Assembly (NCBI GenBank): GCA_035578905.1
Contig: JAQJVL010000084.1
Span: 1,037,001 to 1,101,000, forward strand
Reading direction: 5' to 3'
DNA: 64,000 nt
From: Stictocephala bisonia
Taxonomy: Eukaryota; Arthropoda; Insecta; Hemiptera; Membracidae
The translations under genes and the position numbers were made by a program. The notes beneath the pieces are model-generated. The model made no database searches and had not been told where the DNA came from. It saw only the letters and a list, made by a program, of their open reading frames with translations. This document shows, one piece after another, positions 35,500 through 46,985 of this stretch (its first letter is position 1; each line of letters starts with the position of its first letter).

Positions 35500-35800
35500 A
35501 GCTACCCTCCTACTTCGTTGTAGTGAGGGAGGCGGAATTTCGATCCGTGGGGTCAGGTACAGACCGTCATAAATATTCCTACTAAACCCTTTGTCGCTCA
35601 GGCAGCTTTTTGATCCACGAAAGAAAAAATAAATGTGGAAGGGGTGGCGAGAGTGAGGGACAATAGGAATTTTGGGGTAATTGTCACAAGATTCAGTTGA
35701 ACATTACCTCGTAACCAACGACCATTTTTGAAGCAGCCTCCATATCACAACTTGTTACAATGAACAGTTCGGGGTGAAGACTGAAGGCATCCCAGCATGA
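35500..35800 (+). repeat. Dispersed repeat Z, copy 1
   Basis: The blocks TTTCGATCCGTGGGGT, GTACAGACCGTCATAAA, CAGGCAGCTTTTTGATCC and GAAGGCATC match the reverse complement of 40840-41015 in the same order. The second copy lacks about 110 bp before the GAAGGCATC block. There is no coding potential. It abuts the 3' end of the next LINE. Confidence 0.7.
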
Positions 35801-38402
35801 AATGAAATGAAAATCCGTTTATTTCAGTAAAAATTACTAATACAATAAAGAATACATATGACAAAAATAACTTGAAAAATTCCCCACATGGGCTACAGCC
35901 TGTGGGTGGGGAATGAGCTCTATATCAGCTAATAAATTTGTAATTAAATTATAATGATTTGAAAAGGATATTCAGTTTATGAGTATCTATTTAAAAACAA
36001 TAATAATATTTATATAATAAAAAACATAGTTAAGTGTCAACATTAAACATATGTTTATAATTTTAGAGGAATCTCATGTTTGATTGTGAAAAAATCTCAC
36101 AGAGATTTGGATTACGCAAACATACCCTACCCACACTCCCTACACACTCACACTCATTCCCATACACACACACATCCAAGCCCTACATACGCACGTACAC
36201 TCTACTCACTCACACTTTAGACGAGAAAAAAGGGTACATAAATTAATCAGCAGCCACGTAACAGGGCGATCTATTATCTGTTCTGCGAATAAAAAAATGA
36301 ATTAACATGATCTCTTCCCAGTTCTAATAGCCAATGATTAATACATTTTTTATGCGTATTATAACTGCAAGGGTGTGGATTTTCTATATGCGGAGGTAGT
36401 TTGGAATAAACAGTGTTGACAATGTAATGTGATGAGGTTGACGTAATAGTTTTGAACAATCTAGGTGGGGGGAAACCAATATTTAACGCGGCTCTCGTTG
36501 AGTACGGATGTGTTATTTCGTTAAATAAGTTTTCTTTATTTTTAAAAATGTATGAAATAATTGTTCTTAGATAAAGTTGAGAGATATTGAGCACTTTAAA
36601 TTCTTCAAATAGTAAGTCTGTGGGAGAACGTAAGTGTTTCTGCAAAGCGGCTTTAATTATTGACTTCTGAGTAATTTCTAATGGAGAGAGAATGCTTCGG
36701 TAACACCCGCCCCATGCCAGATTACCATATTGCAACAACGATTGAATGTAAGCATAATAAACAAATTTTATCAAATCAGTTGAAAGTACTTTACTAAGTG
36801 AGAAAAAATATAAATAAATTTTCGAAGTCTGCCATTTAAGTATGATACATGAACATTCCATTTCAAGCGGTTGTCAAAAACGACCCCTAAATACTTATAT
36901 TCAGATACAATCTGAACGCATTCACACACCACATACCTCTGCTGTCCACCACATGAATGCAAGCGCAGTTCCACATTGCCCGGATCACAGTCGGCTCTAA
37001 TAGAAATTGGCATACATTTTGTTTTTGATAAATTAACAGATAACCGACTTTGATCAAACCAACGCTTGACAGCGAGTAAGCCCATCTCCGCCAGACAGGC
37101 AGCCTCCTCCCATCCACTGCCTTCAAAAAGCAAAGCAGTATCATCTGCGTAAAGAAAAATTTGCCCCCGTCTAAATTTAGTCGACCCAGGTTATTCACAA
37201 ATATCAAAAAAAGTAGAGGGCTCAAAATACTACCCTGAAAAACTCCATAGTCAATTTTCTTGCTAGTACTGTCTTGTCCGTTAATTGAAACAATTTGGTA
37301 ACGATCGCTAAGGTAAACCAATCAAATCCTGTTCCCCTTACCCCAATAATCAAGTTTCTTTAATAACAAACTTCTATCAACAGTGTCAAAAGCTTTAGCT
37401 AGATCAATAAACAATAAAATAGGTTTTTTATTACGTTCAATTGCATTATGAATACTTTCTGTCAAAAAAATAAATCATCATTTAAATTTTTATCCGATTT
37501 TAACTGATCAGATTTATTTTAACTGATTTTGAAAAAGAATATTATATCTGATTAAATAGTTTTCAAGTTGTATTCTAATACTTTTTTTTCTAATAATTTG
37601 GACATGACGCTAGCCAATGTGATAGGCCTAAAGCTTACACATTGATCTTTTGGGACCCCCTTGTATATTGGGATAACTTTCCCTACTTTAAAAAATCTGG
37701 GCAAAACACCATTTTTAATACTGTTTTTAATAGTATGAAGAAGAGGAACTTTGAGAAATTGAAAACAGGTTTTTAAAAATAGAGCCGGAATATTATCAAT
37801 ACCAGGAGCTGATCCACCCTTAAGGCTATTTACAATTAGAGTTAATTCATTTTCAGTGACTGGCTGCAGTTGGAAGTTGGTATCCATCCGATATTCTTCA
37901 TCATTCAGGACATGCTCTGATACAGGGGGACCGTGCCGGCCAGATAGGCTCCTACACCCACATAGTATTCATTGAGACTGTTAGCTACTTGTTTGATGTC
38001 CTCAACTTGTATATCATCCTTGCCCCGCAAAAACTGTTCAAATGGAAACTTATCTTTATTTTTCTTTATACCCATAACTTCAGCAATGTTATTCCACAGA
38101 AAACGTTTGTTGTTTTATGACTGACTAATTTTATTAGGATAGTAGATTTCTTTGGCTGATCTGATAGTTTTACTTAAAATATTTCGGTAATTTTTATAAC
38201 GTCTTTAAAACATTATTAAATGGTTGTTTTTTAAGTCGTCTACCCAATTCGTCTCTAGTTCGAATCGACCGAACCAATCCAGCTGTCATCCAGGGCTTGA
38301 TTCGGCAGTTATTTGATGAGAATGAGCATACCACATTCTTGTACACGTACCGAATATTACTCATTTGGTGGTTCTTCAACTTAGTCTCCAAAGGAGAATT
38401 CT
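35801..38402 (-). mobile_element. Longest LINE copy: ORF2 linker, RT and C-terminus, several frameshifts
   Basis: Minus-strand order: linker before the RT (38391-38194: KPWMTAGLVRSIRTRDELGR); RT fingers and palm (37887-37552: GGSAPGIDNIPALFLK, GKVIPIYKG, FRPITLASVMSKLLEK); GVFQGSILSPLLFLIFVN (about 37240); the catalytic box FLYADDTALLFEG (YADD codons 37142-37153); KYLGVVFDNRLKWNVHV; then 36861-36274 with YAYIQSLLQYGNLAWGG, LPPHIEN and a stop. At least three frame changes break it. The endonuclease is absent. The 3' UTR ends near 35801 with ATTTC repeats (minus strand). The 5' break coincides with an inverted-repeat element at 38409. Confidence 0.94.
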
Positions 38403-38408
38403 TGCTTA

Positions 38409-38797
38409 AGAGTCTGGGGTATTTTGCAGAAGAGGGCCACCAGTCTTGAAATATGTTCTATAGCAATGGCATATTGTTTGAAGGGTCTTATTCTGATTGT
38501 TAATGTTAGAGGCACTTAATTGAAACACGGAAGGCCTGATTCACTAAAAAAAAAGTAGGCAAGATTCACTAGCTATTGTTGCGTTATCTTATCTTATCAA
38601 CCGGTGAGCGCCGAGCCGTGCTCCGCCCGCCACTCCGTTATCTGATATATTCAGTGGTCAGCCAGTCTCGTGTATCTACTTGTTCTAATTATGTCACTAA
38701 CCTAACCTAACCTAGTACAATGTGTTTTTGTTGGTCCTGTATCCATAGAAAATATTTCAAGACTGGTAGCCCTCTTCTACAAAAGACCCAGAGTCTG
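38409..38797. mobile_element. About 390-bp inverted-repeat element with CCTAA tract
   Basis: The left arm (38409-38460) contains GCAGAAGAGGGCCACCAGTC and TTGAAATATGTTCT. The reverse complement of 38748-38797 reads GTAGAAGAGGGCTACCAGTC and TTGAAATATTTTCT, about 50 bp per arm with few mismatches. The interior has a GC-rich block (38595-38645) and three CCTAA units (TTAGG on the minus strand) at about 38698-38714. No transposase was found. Confidence 0.7.
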
Positions 38798-39329
38798 AAG
38801 AGGCTTACATACATATTGGATTTATTCCCATAGCAGCAATGTTAACATTGAAAACAAATAGTTTGATTATTTATCATCCAAATTTTGTGAATGAGGTGTC
38901 ATTTTAAACGTATTAAGAATACAGTACCTACTGCTTTTAAAAGCTATGTTCTTAATATAAATCGTAGTTCGTCTGAAAAAGAGTGAAATTAAAATATGTT
39001 ACTTTGTACATTTGTTTCAATTTTTTTTTCAATTTGTTTATTCGATTTTGTTTGGCTACATAACATGTTTAAGAAAGTTTGCTTTTTTCGTAATTATTTA
39101 CTTGGTTTTAAGTATGGGTATATAACAATTAAACAACCATTCACTTTAAACATAAAAGTGCTGCCCCACATCGAGGGTGACAAAAATATACTAGGATTGT
39201 TATATTTATTTTAGAATAAGATAAACACAACACGTTTATTACACTATAGTTTGATTATACATAATTATAGAAATTAATTACAATAATCTCCTCAAAAGAA
39301 AAATATACATAAGCACAAAACAAGAAATT
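38798..39329. other. Unassigned AT-rich sequence
   Basis: No gene or element recognised. Confidence 0.4.
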
Positions 39330-40125
39330 CGAATAAACTGAAAATTATACAACGCAAATACTCAACAACACAAAAAATCAGGAATTTATGCCTATTAAAT
39401 TATATAATAAAATGCCGTATAATTTAAGAAATCGAGAAGTGAAACAACTTAAAAATATTATATACAACTATTTATTAGAAGAATGTTTATACAAAATTGA
39501 AAACTTCTTTAAAATTCAACTGTAATTTATGTGCTCATTTTACTCAACTTTTATTATATTTTTATATTATACTATATTATGTTGATCTTTACAGTATCCA
39601 TGTACTATTTAAATTTCAAGTAAAGTTTTCAATTTTATTAATATCAAGCATGTTTTATTTGATAAAAATTATAATTTCTCAGTTAATAGTTGTTCAATCT
39701 TAAAAATTTTTATATAATTATTTATAGAAATAAATTCTTAAACATTTTTGTAACTTACAAGTTTTTAGTAAAATTTAAGGTTATTAAGATATTTAGCTTT
39801 AAAAATTTAAAATGGCCGCCATTTTGAAAAAGATTGTTGTAAAAAAATGAAATTTAAATAGTACATGGATACTGTAAAGATCAACATTCATACCAATTTT
39901 CATGGTTTTATCTTAAATAACCTTTGAGATATTAAGTTTTTAGTAAAAAACACATACGGACAGATAGCCGGATAATGGAGCGAGATAGACGATTTGTACA
40001 CATGAAATTTTTTGTTTGTTTTAACCCAAGGAATGACCTCCAGAAGTTTGGCTGGTTACTTACGGGACACCCTGTATATTGTAAAACCTCATTTTAGGTT
40101 TGATTCAATAAAGATTATTATTATT
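39330..40125 (+). mobile_element. LINE 3' end with ATT tail
   Basis: From about 39350 the + frame reads PIKLYNKMPYNLRNREVKQL and then YLLEECLYKIENFF, the usual ORF2 C-terminus (KLYNKLP..IR....FK..L..YLL..YSIEEFF). It is followed by a 3' UTR of about 600 bp with TACGGGACACCCTGTATAT near 40060. It ends in AATAAAG plus an ATT microsatellite at about 40108-40126. The upstream RT is missing. Confidence 0.7.
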
Positions 40126-40839
40126 ATATTAGGCCTAACGGAAGTCAAATTATAAAATAAAAATGTGACGTTTAAGCCACAGTTTATGTATTATAGTAAC
40201 TGATATAATAGAATGAATTTAATTCAACGAAGCTGAAAATATGAAGTAGATTAGCAGAATTCACTTTTCTTAAATAAATTTAAATTGGTCCGTTTATTTG
40301 TTTACACCTTTAATGTACTTATATAATTTTATTTATTATATAAAATACTGACGGTAGGTGTCCGTGTACCTAAACGTTACACCTATTTCCTTCCCGTTAA
40401 TTTTAATGTTGATTTTTACAATTATAAAATATCTATTTAACATTTAGTTAAAATTTGTATTTTTAACCAACTTTTATAGATTTATTAGAAAGAACATTAT
40501 ATGTACTTTCTAAATTTAATTGCAATGCAACGTAGGTTGTTTAAAAAATAAATTTTATTGGGGCGATTATCATTATTATTAAATAATGTAATTGTTAGTA
40601 GAACACAATTAATCAAATTAATTCAAAGCTTTTCATAACCATTGATCGCCAAAGTTGTATTATACTTATACATAGCCAACAATGAAATTAGTAAATAAAT
40701 CACTCTGGAGGTAATCACGACCTGTTTCATACATCTAACAACTGTAATAAGAGTCAATACGATTGCAGAGTCAGTATACCTAAAGCAAATATATCTGTCT
40801 TTGTTAGGTAAAATGTTTCTGCCGACTGACCGGTTGTTC
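40126..40839. other. Unassigned AT-rich sequence
   Basis: Nothing recognised. Confidence 0.4.
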
Positions 40840-41015
40840 ACCCGCAAATTCCCCATCTGATGCCTTCCAATCCATGTTCGGCAGTCTTACTTTTCCTTCG
40901 CGGATCAAAACGCTGCCCAGAGGAGCAACCAATTAGGTTCACACTTTTATGACGGTCTGTGCCTTACCTCACAGATCAAAACTCCTACACCCTTGTAGTG
41001 AAAACAATGGCCCCA
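40840..41015 (-). repeat. Dispersed repeat Z, copy 2 (internally deleted)
   Basis: The reverse complement aligns with 35500-35800: TTTTGATCTGTGAGGT, GCACAGACCGTCATAAA, GGGCAGCGTTTTGATCC and GGAAGGCATC. The central part is shorter than in copy 1. Confidence 0.7.
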
Positions 41016-41920
41016 AACTGTTTTGTTGACAAACATAGACATGGAAAAATTAGATTTAAATTATTTTAAACCACGCTTTACTCTTTGGTAATAGTATAAC
41101 GCAGGCTGCCCAGTCCTATGTTTAGGAAGACTGTGTCAGTGGTTTCATGGATGGCCCAGATTCGGGTGTGTGGGGCGGGTGGCGAGTCGTTTGCAATCGT
41201 ATATTTACAATACACAAAAAATAGCATAATGTAAATTTCGACTGATAAAAATAATAAAAAAATAAAAAAGATTGATCAACAAACATGAATATTATATTAT
41301 TTTACCAGTGTTAACGTTATTTTAAAATTATTCATTTTTTAAATGTATTCACTAATTTGGAACGTACGAGGTTACTTAGTAACAATATTCTTGTTGCAGG
41401 CTAAACCGTAAATCTGTGGGTTTAAAGTATGTACCTAATTCGCATAATTCAATGTGAATTCAAAACAAATTTACACAAAATTACTCGTGTTCGAAGAGAA
41501 AAGCAGTAAATGAATCGAACCAAATATATATGTAGATATACTCAAACAGACAAAAACAGCTAAAAAGCTAACGAAATCAATAATTTTATATGTCTAACAA
41601 ATTAATGCAAATAAAACAAATATACTTACAATCCACTTGATCAGCGTTGGCCAAAATTGAAAATCAAATTCTACACAATTCATAATAGAATAACAGTCTG
41701 TTGAATATTAAATGAACGTACACAGAAATGCAGACTAATGGAATTAACGAATTGAATTTTACTTCATTGTATAAACCCGATGTTTTCAACTCAACAAATA
41801 GAATTACAGACGTCAGTAGTTCTTAATTGACTATAAAGTTCAGTTTTAACTTAAGTTTGTATGCACTAAATGTTAGCCTAATATTATTAAATAAAATTGA
41901 ATTTATTTTACAGTGTTATT
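41016..41920. other. Unassigned AT-rich sequence
   Basis: A G-rich patch at 41150-41190 has no supported frame. No element recognised. Confidence 0.4.
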
Positions 41921-42803
41921 GACCCACCCGCCCCCTTACACGTACAGTAATTTTGACCTTCCCGCACATCACTACGTGTACAGTGGTATTGACCCACTCG
42001 CTTCCCCTTACACGTACAGTAGTTTTTACCTTCCGCAGACCCATACACGTACAGTGGTATTGACCCCACCCGCCCCCTTACACGTACAGTAGTTTTTACC
42101 TTCCGCAGACCCATACACGTACAGTGGTATTGACCACCCGCCCCCTCACACGTACAACGGGGTATTGATCTTCACGTTCATCCATACACTTACAGTGGTA
42201 TTGACCCACCCACCCACACTTACACGTAGAGTGGTATTGACCCACCCACCCACACTTACACGTACAGTGGTATTGACCCACCCACCCACACTTACACGTA
42301 GAGTGGTATTCAACCACCTGTCCTCCCTTACATGGACAACGGGGTACTGATCTTCTCGCTCATCCATACACGTACAGTGGTATTGACCCACCCGCCTCCC
42401 CGTACACGTACAACGGGGTATTGATCTTCTCGTTCATCCATACACTTACAGTGGTATTGACCCACCCACCCACACTTACACGTAGAGTGGTATTCAACCA
42501 CCTGTCCACCCTTACACGTATACAACGGGGTATTGACCTTCTCGCTCATCCATACATGTACAGTGGTATTGACCCACCCCCCTACATGTACAGTGGTTTT
42601 GACCTTCCTGAACACCCCATACACGTACAGTGGTATTGACTCACCCCCTTACACGTACAGTGGTTTTGACATACCTGAACACCCCATACACGTACAGTGG
42701 TATTAACCCACCCTTACACATATAACGGGATATTGATATTCCTTCTCACACATACAATTACAGTGGTGTTGACCTTCCCCCCACCCACACACGTAGAGTA
42801 GTA
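41921..42803 (-). repeat. Minisatellite, about 35-60 bp units, dispersed core family
   Basis: About 24 occurrences of ACACGTACAGTGGTATTGAC or close variants, separated by CCCACCCACC, CTTCCGCAGACCC or GATCTTCTCGCTCATCC spacers. The strand is opposite to the 9.2- and 17.4-kb loci. A duplication of several hundred bases is visible, since GGGGTATTGATCTTC..TTCATCCATACACTTACAG occurs at about 42160 and again at about 42415. The open frames in it are periodicity artefacts. Confidence 0.93.
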
Positions 42804-43379
42804 TTATTCGTACTAGCTCAAAACACCAACAAGCTACTTACATATTTTAAGAAAGTTCTGAGTAACTTGTGAGAATAATTGACCTTTGTAGCCTTATTTC
42901 CAACGAGGCAGAACTTATCTATTTAAGGAATGGCCATTTATTAATAAATATCAAACCCAATTCAAATGATACTTCACAAGTTTATCGTGGGACCCGAGCC
43001 ACGTGCTGTACGTTTGGTTTTATCTATGGGTTTAAAGTTACCTCAATGCCGTCAGGTATCCAAATTTACTGTAAGCTACAGATGTTTGGAAGTTTTAAAA
43101 CTTCATCATCAGGCTTGGGACACTCACACACAAAGTCATTTTGTAAAATATGTAACGAGAAAACATAAAAACACTTGACACTTGTCCTGTACAGGTACTA
43201 ATCGTTTTATTATTTTAAAAACGTGTGGCCGCGGCGGTTTCCCGGTATAGACGTTTGGTTTTGTTGACTGTTTAGACAAGGTGATACCATTCTACACTCT
43301 GAATTGTCAAATAGTATACTTGATGACGACCATTGAGCGGTATACGAATACCGACTTCATACGTTAGATTATTCAAATA
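42804..43379. other. Possible diverged SINE-A copy (42880-43010) and unassigned DNA
   Basis: TTAAGGAATGGCCATTTATTAATA and GGGACCCGAGCCACGTGC-like blocks occur in the SINE-A order but are much diverged. I would not annotate them as an element without alignment. Confidence 0.3.
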
Positions 43380-43790
43380 TAAGACGCTGACACACCATGT
43401 TCGAATTTTAAATCGAATATGAATGATTGTATGAGTGTGGGTGGCCTGTGTAGTCTTAACAGAATTTGTATTATGCTAAGAAGGGCCTTTTAATAATATT
43501 CCAATACACAGGATAACTAAGGGACCTACAGAGTAATTCTGAATCCAAACTACGTAGTATTGGTCTGACTGACAAGTTATTACTTGGCCTACACAACATC
43601 AAACCCTGGTCATCATATAACACGATCATCGAAGACTTCTATAGTAGTGCCCATGCCGATGGCAACCCTTGAAAACAGTGCTGTGTTTGGTGTTAAATGT
43701 TAAAAGGACAGAGCCAATCGCCAACAACAACACTTAGCCCCCCCTCCCCAAAGTAACTGGATTACACACTGCGCCGCTATCATCCAAACA
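43380..43790 (-). mobile_element. SINE-A, near full length
   Basis: It has the same block order as 47847-48280: GACGCTGACACACC, CGAATATGAATGATT, GTGTAGTC, TAATTCTGAATCCAAACTAC, TAGTAGTGCCCATGCCGATG and CACTGCGCCGCTA. The last gives an A-box-like GCGGCGCAGTG on the minus strand. Confidence 0.78.
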
Positions 43791-45064
43791 CCTTTCCTTC
43801 AAAAAAGCTACAATAAGGATTTAAATAATGGAATTATAATTTTCCAACATTTAAACATTGTTCATAGGAAATTGTGAAAAATAATAGGGATAAAACTAAT
43901 ATTGCTGTGAGATAGGAACTAAACAATAATTAATTGAGAAAGGTAATAAGTAAGAAGTAATAACCGCTTAGATCTGCACTAAAATACCTGGACTAAGATT
44001 CCAACTGGGGTGAATAGGCTGTGTACAATGTGCATACATCTCGCCAGCCAGTCTGTTGGGTCGTCTGCTTGCCTTTCAAGCGACAGTGGCATTCTTTGAT
44101 AAGCGAAATGTTGACACACAGATAAGGAGTAACAAATGGTCAACCCCTTTTAGACTTGAAAGTTTATGGCCCAGAGAAATGCAAGGGTTCCACCTACTTC
44201 AAAACGAACTGTCAACCAGAAACCGTCTTGGACTTTCACTTATTGTGGATCTAATAATAGGAAATAATAAACGTTAAATTAATGAAATATACAACAATAT
44301 TTACACTTATCTGAACTATATCACTACACAGATAACTAAATACTTTATGTTTAACAATAGCACAGGCCCTATTGTTTAATGTTAAAAATGCGTACAGTTA
44401 AGTTGTCACTAAAAATCCACTTATATAAACCTAAACCATTTTACGGCTTTCCAGATGACTGTACTTCATATAATTTTTGGAAATTTAACAAGTTTCAAGT
44501 TTAAAAACTGAAGTAGGTCCAAATGTTTAATCCTGATTCGTGCTTATTGGAAGCATCTGTTTAATTTCCAAGCTAGCGCAGTTAAAAACACATTTATTTT
44601 ATAAAAGAACACTAGTTAAGAATGATAAATATTCCCCGAATGCCAATTAATTAGTATGAAGAGAAATTTTCCGTCATGCAAAGGCTGTGCATTTCACTTT
44701 AATGGTGGAATTCACAATTTCTTGCTCTTTTAAAAATGAATGTTAAAATTGTTACTATAGTCTATATCTTTTAGCTTAAAAGAAATAACAATCTTTCTAA
44801 CTTAGTGATACATATTGTTACAAAAGTCCTCAAATAAATGACACATATACTTGCAAAATTAAAGATTCAAGATTCATTTATGGCACATAATAAACTAATA
44901 AAGTTTTATATGCAAGTCATGTTACAAAAATAACATCATAAGTAAATTAATACTAAGACAAATGTTCACTATGGCCTACACTTAAGCCGATCATGTCATT
45001 TATTTTATTACAATAAGAGCTGTTACAATAAGAACAAGTATTTAAGGTAGTTTAATAAAAATGC

Positions 45065-45069
<5 letters not shown>
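43791..45069. other. Unassigned, with LINE-like minus-strand tail near 44870
   Basis: On the minus strand, CATAAATGAATCTTGAATC (about 44885-44867) looks like a LINE 3' terminus with short TTGAATC repeats, but no coding part was recognised upstream. The 73-codon + frame at 44056-44277 has no known match. Confidence 0.35.

Positions 45070-45112
<43 letters not shown>
45070..45112. repeat. (AT)n microsatellite
   Basis: A pure AT dinucleotide run of about 43 bp. Confidence 0.97.
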
Positions 45113-45115
<3 letters not shown>

Positions 45116-45574
45116 GAATTACACTGAATTGCAATTAGTCTACCGTTAACAATAACATTTACCCTGTGGTTAACAAAAATTATACGTGGGGAGAGTTGAA
45201 AAAAATTCTATAACTATAAAATTAGGGACAAACCTTTCAATTTCGTTTATCGCATTATACAGTGAATATTGTAAACGTAAGGAAATACAGTATATTTCCA
45301 CTTATTACGCAAAAAAGCATTTTATGTCATACGCTTGGCATTAGTTAGGTAAGCTAAACAATTACCATGTCAAGCGATGGTTGAAACTCGTAATGAACTA
45401 GCAGACTATTTAAAGAGCCACATTAAAGAGGCCTCCAACACTTCATTTATTTTTGTTTAGAAAGGGGCCGATCTCTTTTAAAACCTTACTCTGCCCTTTC
45501 TTCATACACCATTGATTTGTGCTGAGAAGGTCAAACCTGTACAGTAAAAGATGAAATGTCTGATAAAAACATCC

Positions 45575-45650
45575 AGGAGAGGGCAGGATTCGAACCTGCG
45601 CCATCTGTGACTCGGTCTTGACCACTCGACCACCGGCTTTACCAAGCCAA
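45575..45650 (-). mobile_element. tRNA-like sequence (SINE head or tRNA pseudogene)
   Basis: On the minus strand an A-box-like TGGTCGAGTGG (about 45631-45621) and a B box GGTTCGAATCC (about 45597-45587) sit in tRNA order with a T-arm GCAGG-TTCGAAT-CCTGC. The acceptor strands do not pair (a GGAGAGG-type 5' strand would be needed but AAGCCGG is present) and the anticodon arm is poor. It is therefore not a functional tRNA. It directly abuts the 64-bp array. Confidence 0.6.
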
Positions 45651-46985
45651 GTACTCGCCACTGGTAAAAGCCTGACTGTTGCTCCCACTGCTTGCTCTGG
45701 CTTTACCAAGCCAAGTACTCGCCACTGGTAAAAGCCTGACTGTTGCTCCCACTGCTTGCTCTGGCTTTACCAAGCCAAGTACTCGCCACTGGTAAAGGCC
45801 TGACTGTTGCTCCTACTGCATGCTCTGGCTTTGCCAAGCCAAGTACTCGCCACTGGTAAAGGCCTGACTGTTGCTCCTACTGCATGCTCTGGCTTTGCCA
45901 AGCCAAGTACTTGCCACTGGTAAAGGCCTGACAGTTGCTCCTACTGCATGCTCTGGCTTTGCCAAGCCAAGTACTTGCCACTGGTAAAGGCCTGACAGTT
46001 GCTCCTACTGCATGCTCTGGCTTTGCCAAGCCAAGTACTAGCCACTGGTAAAGGCCTGACTGTTGCTCCTACTGCATGCTCTGGCTTTGCCAAGCCAAGT
46101 ACTTGCCACTGGTAAAGGCCTGACAGTTGCTCCTACTGCATGCTCTGGCTTTGCCAAGCCAAGTACTTGCCACTGGTAAAGGCCTGACAGTTGCTCCTAC
46201 TGCATGCTCTGGCTTTGCCAAGCCAAGTACTTGCCACTGGTAAAGGCCTGACTGTTGCTCCTACTGCATGCTCTGGCTTTGCCAAGCCAAGTACTTGCCA
46301 CTGGTAAAGGCCTGACTGTTGCTCCTACTGCATGCTCTGGCTTTGCCAAGCCAAGTACTTGCCACTGGTAAAGGCCTGACAGTTGCTCCTACTGCATGCT
46401 CTGGCTTTACCAAGCCAAGTACTCGCCACTGGTAAAGGCCTGACTGTTGCTCCTACTGCATGCTCTGGCTTTACCAAGCCAAGTACTCGCCACTGGTAAA
46501 GGCCTGACTGTTGCTCCTACTGCATGCTCTGGCTTTGCCAAGCCAAGTACTCGCCACTGGTAAAGGCCTGACTGTTGCTCCTACTGCATGCTCTGGCTTT
46601 GCCAAGCCAAGTACTTGCCACTGGTAAAGGCCTGACTGTTGCTCCTACTGCATGCTCTGGCTTTGCCAAGCCAAGTACTTGCCACTGGTAAAGGCCTGAC
46701 TGTTGCTCCTACTGCATGCTCTGGCTTTGCCAAGCCAAGTACTTGCCACTGGTAAAGGCCTGACTGTTGCTTCTACTGCATGCTCCGGCTTTACCAAGCC
46801 AAGTACTCGCCACTGGTAAAAGCCTGACTGTTGCTCCCACTGCTTGCTCTGGCTTTACCAAGCCAAGTACTCGCCACTGGTAAAGGCCTGACTGTTGCTC
46901 CTACTGCATGCTCTGGCTTTGCCAAGCCAAGTACTTGCCACTGGTAAAGGCCTGACTGTTGCTCCTACTGCATGCTCTGGCTTTA
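45636..46985. repeat. 64-bp tandem repeat, about 21 copies
   Basis: ACCAAGCCAAGTACTCGCCA recurs every 64 bp (45641, 45705, 45769 and onward). Two main variants alternate in blocks: CTTTACC..ACTCGCC with CCCACTGCTTGCT, and CTTTGCC..ACTTGCC with CCTACTGCATGCT. The mosaic of variants suggests repeated unequal exchange or gene conversion. The flanking variant at the left edge reappears near 46790-46850. Confidence 0.97.

Noticed and set aside
45575..45650. Functional tRNA gene
   Set aside because: A and B boxes and the T arm are present, but the acceptor strands do not pair and the anticodon arm is poor. Kept as a tRNA-like/SINE head.
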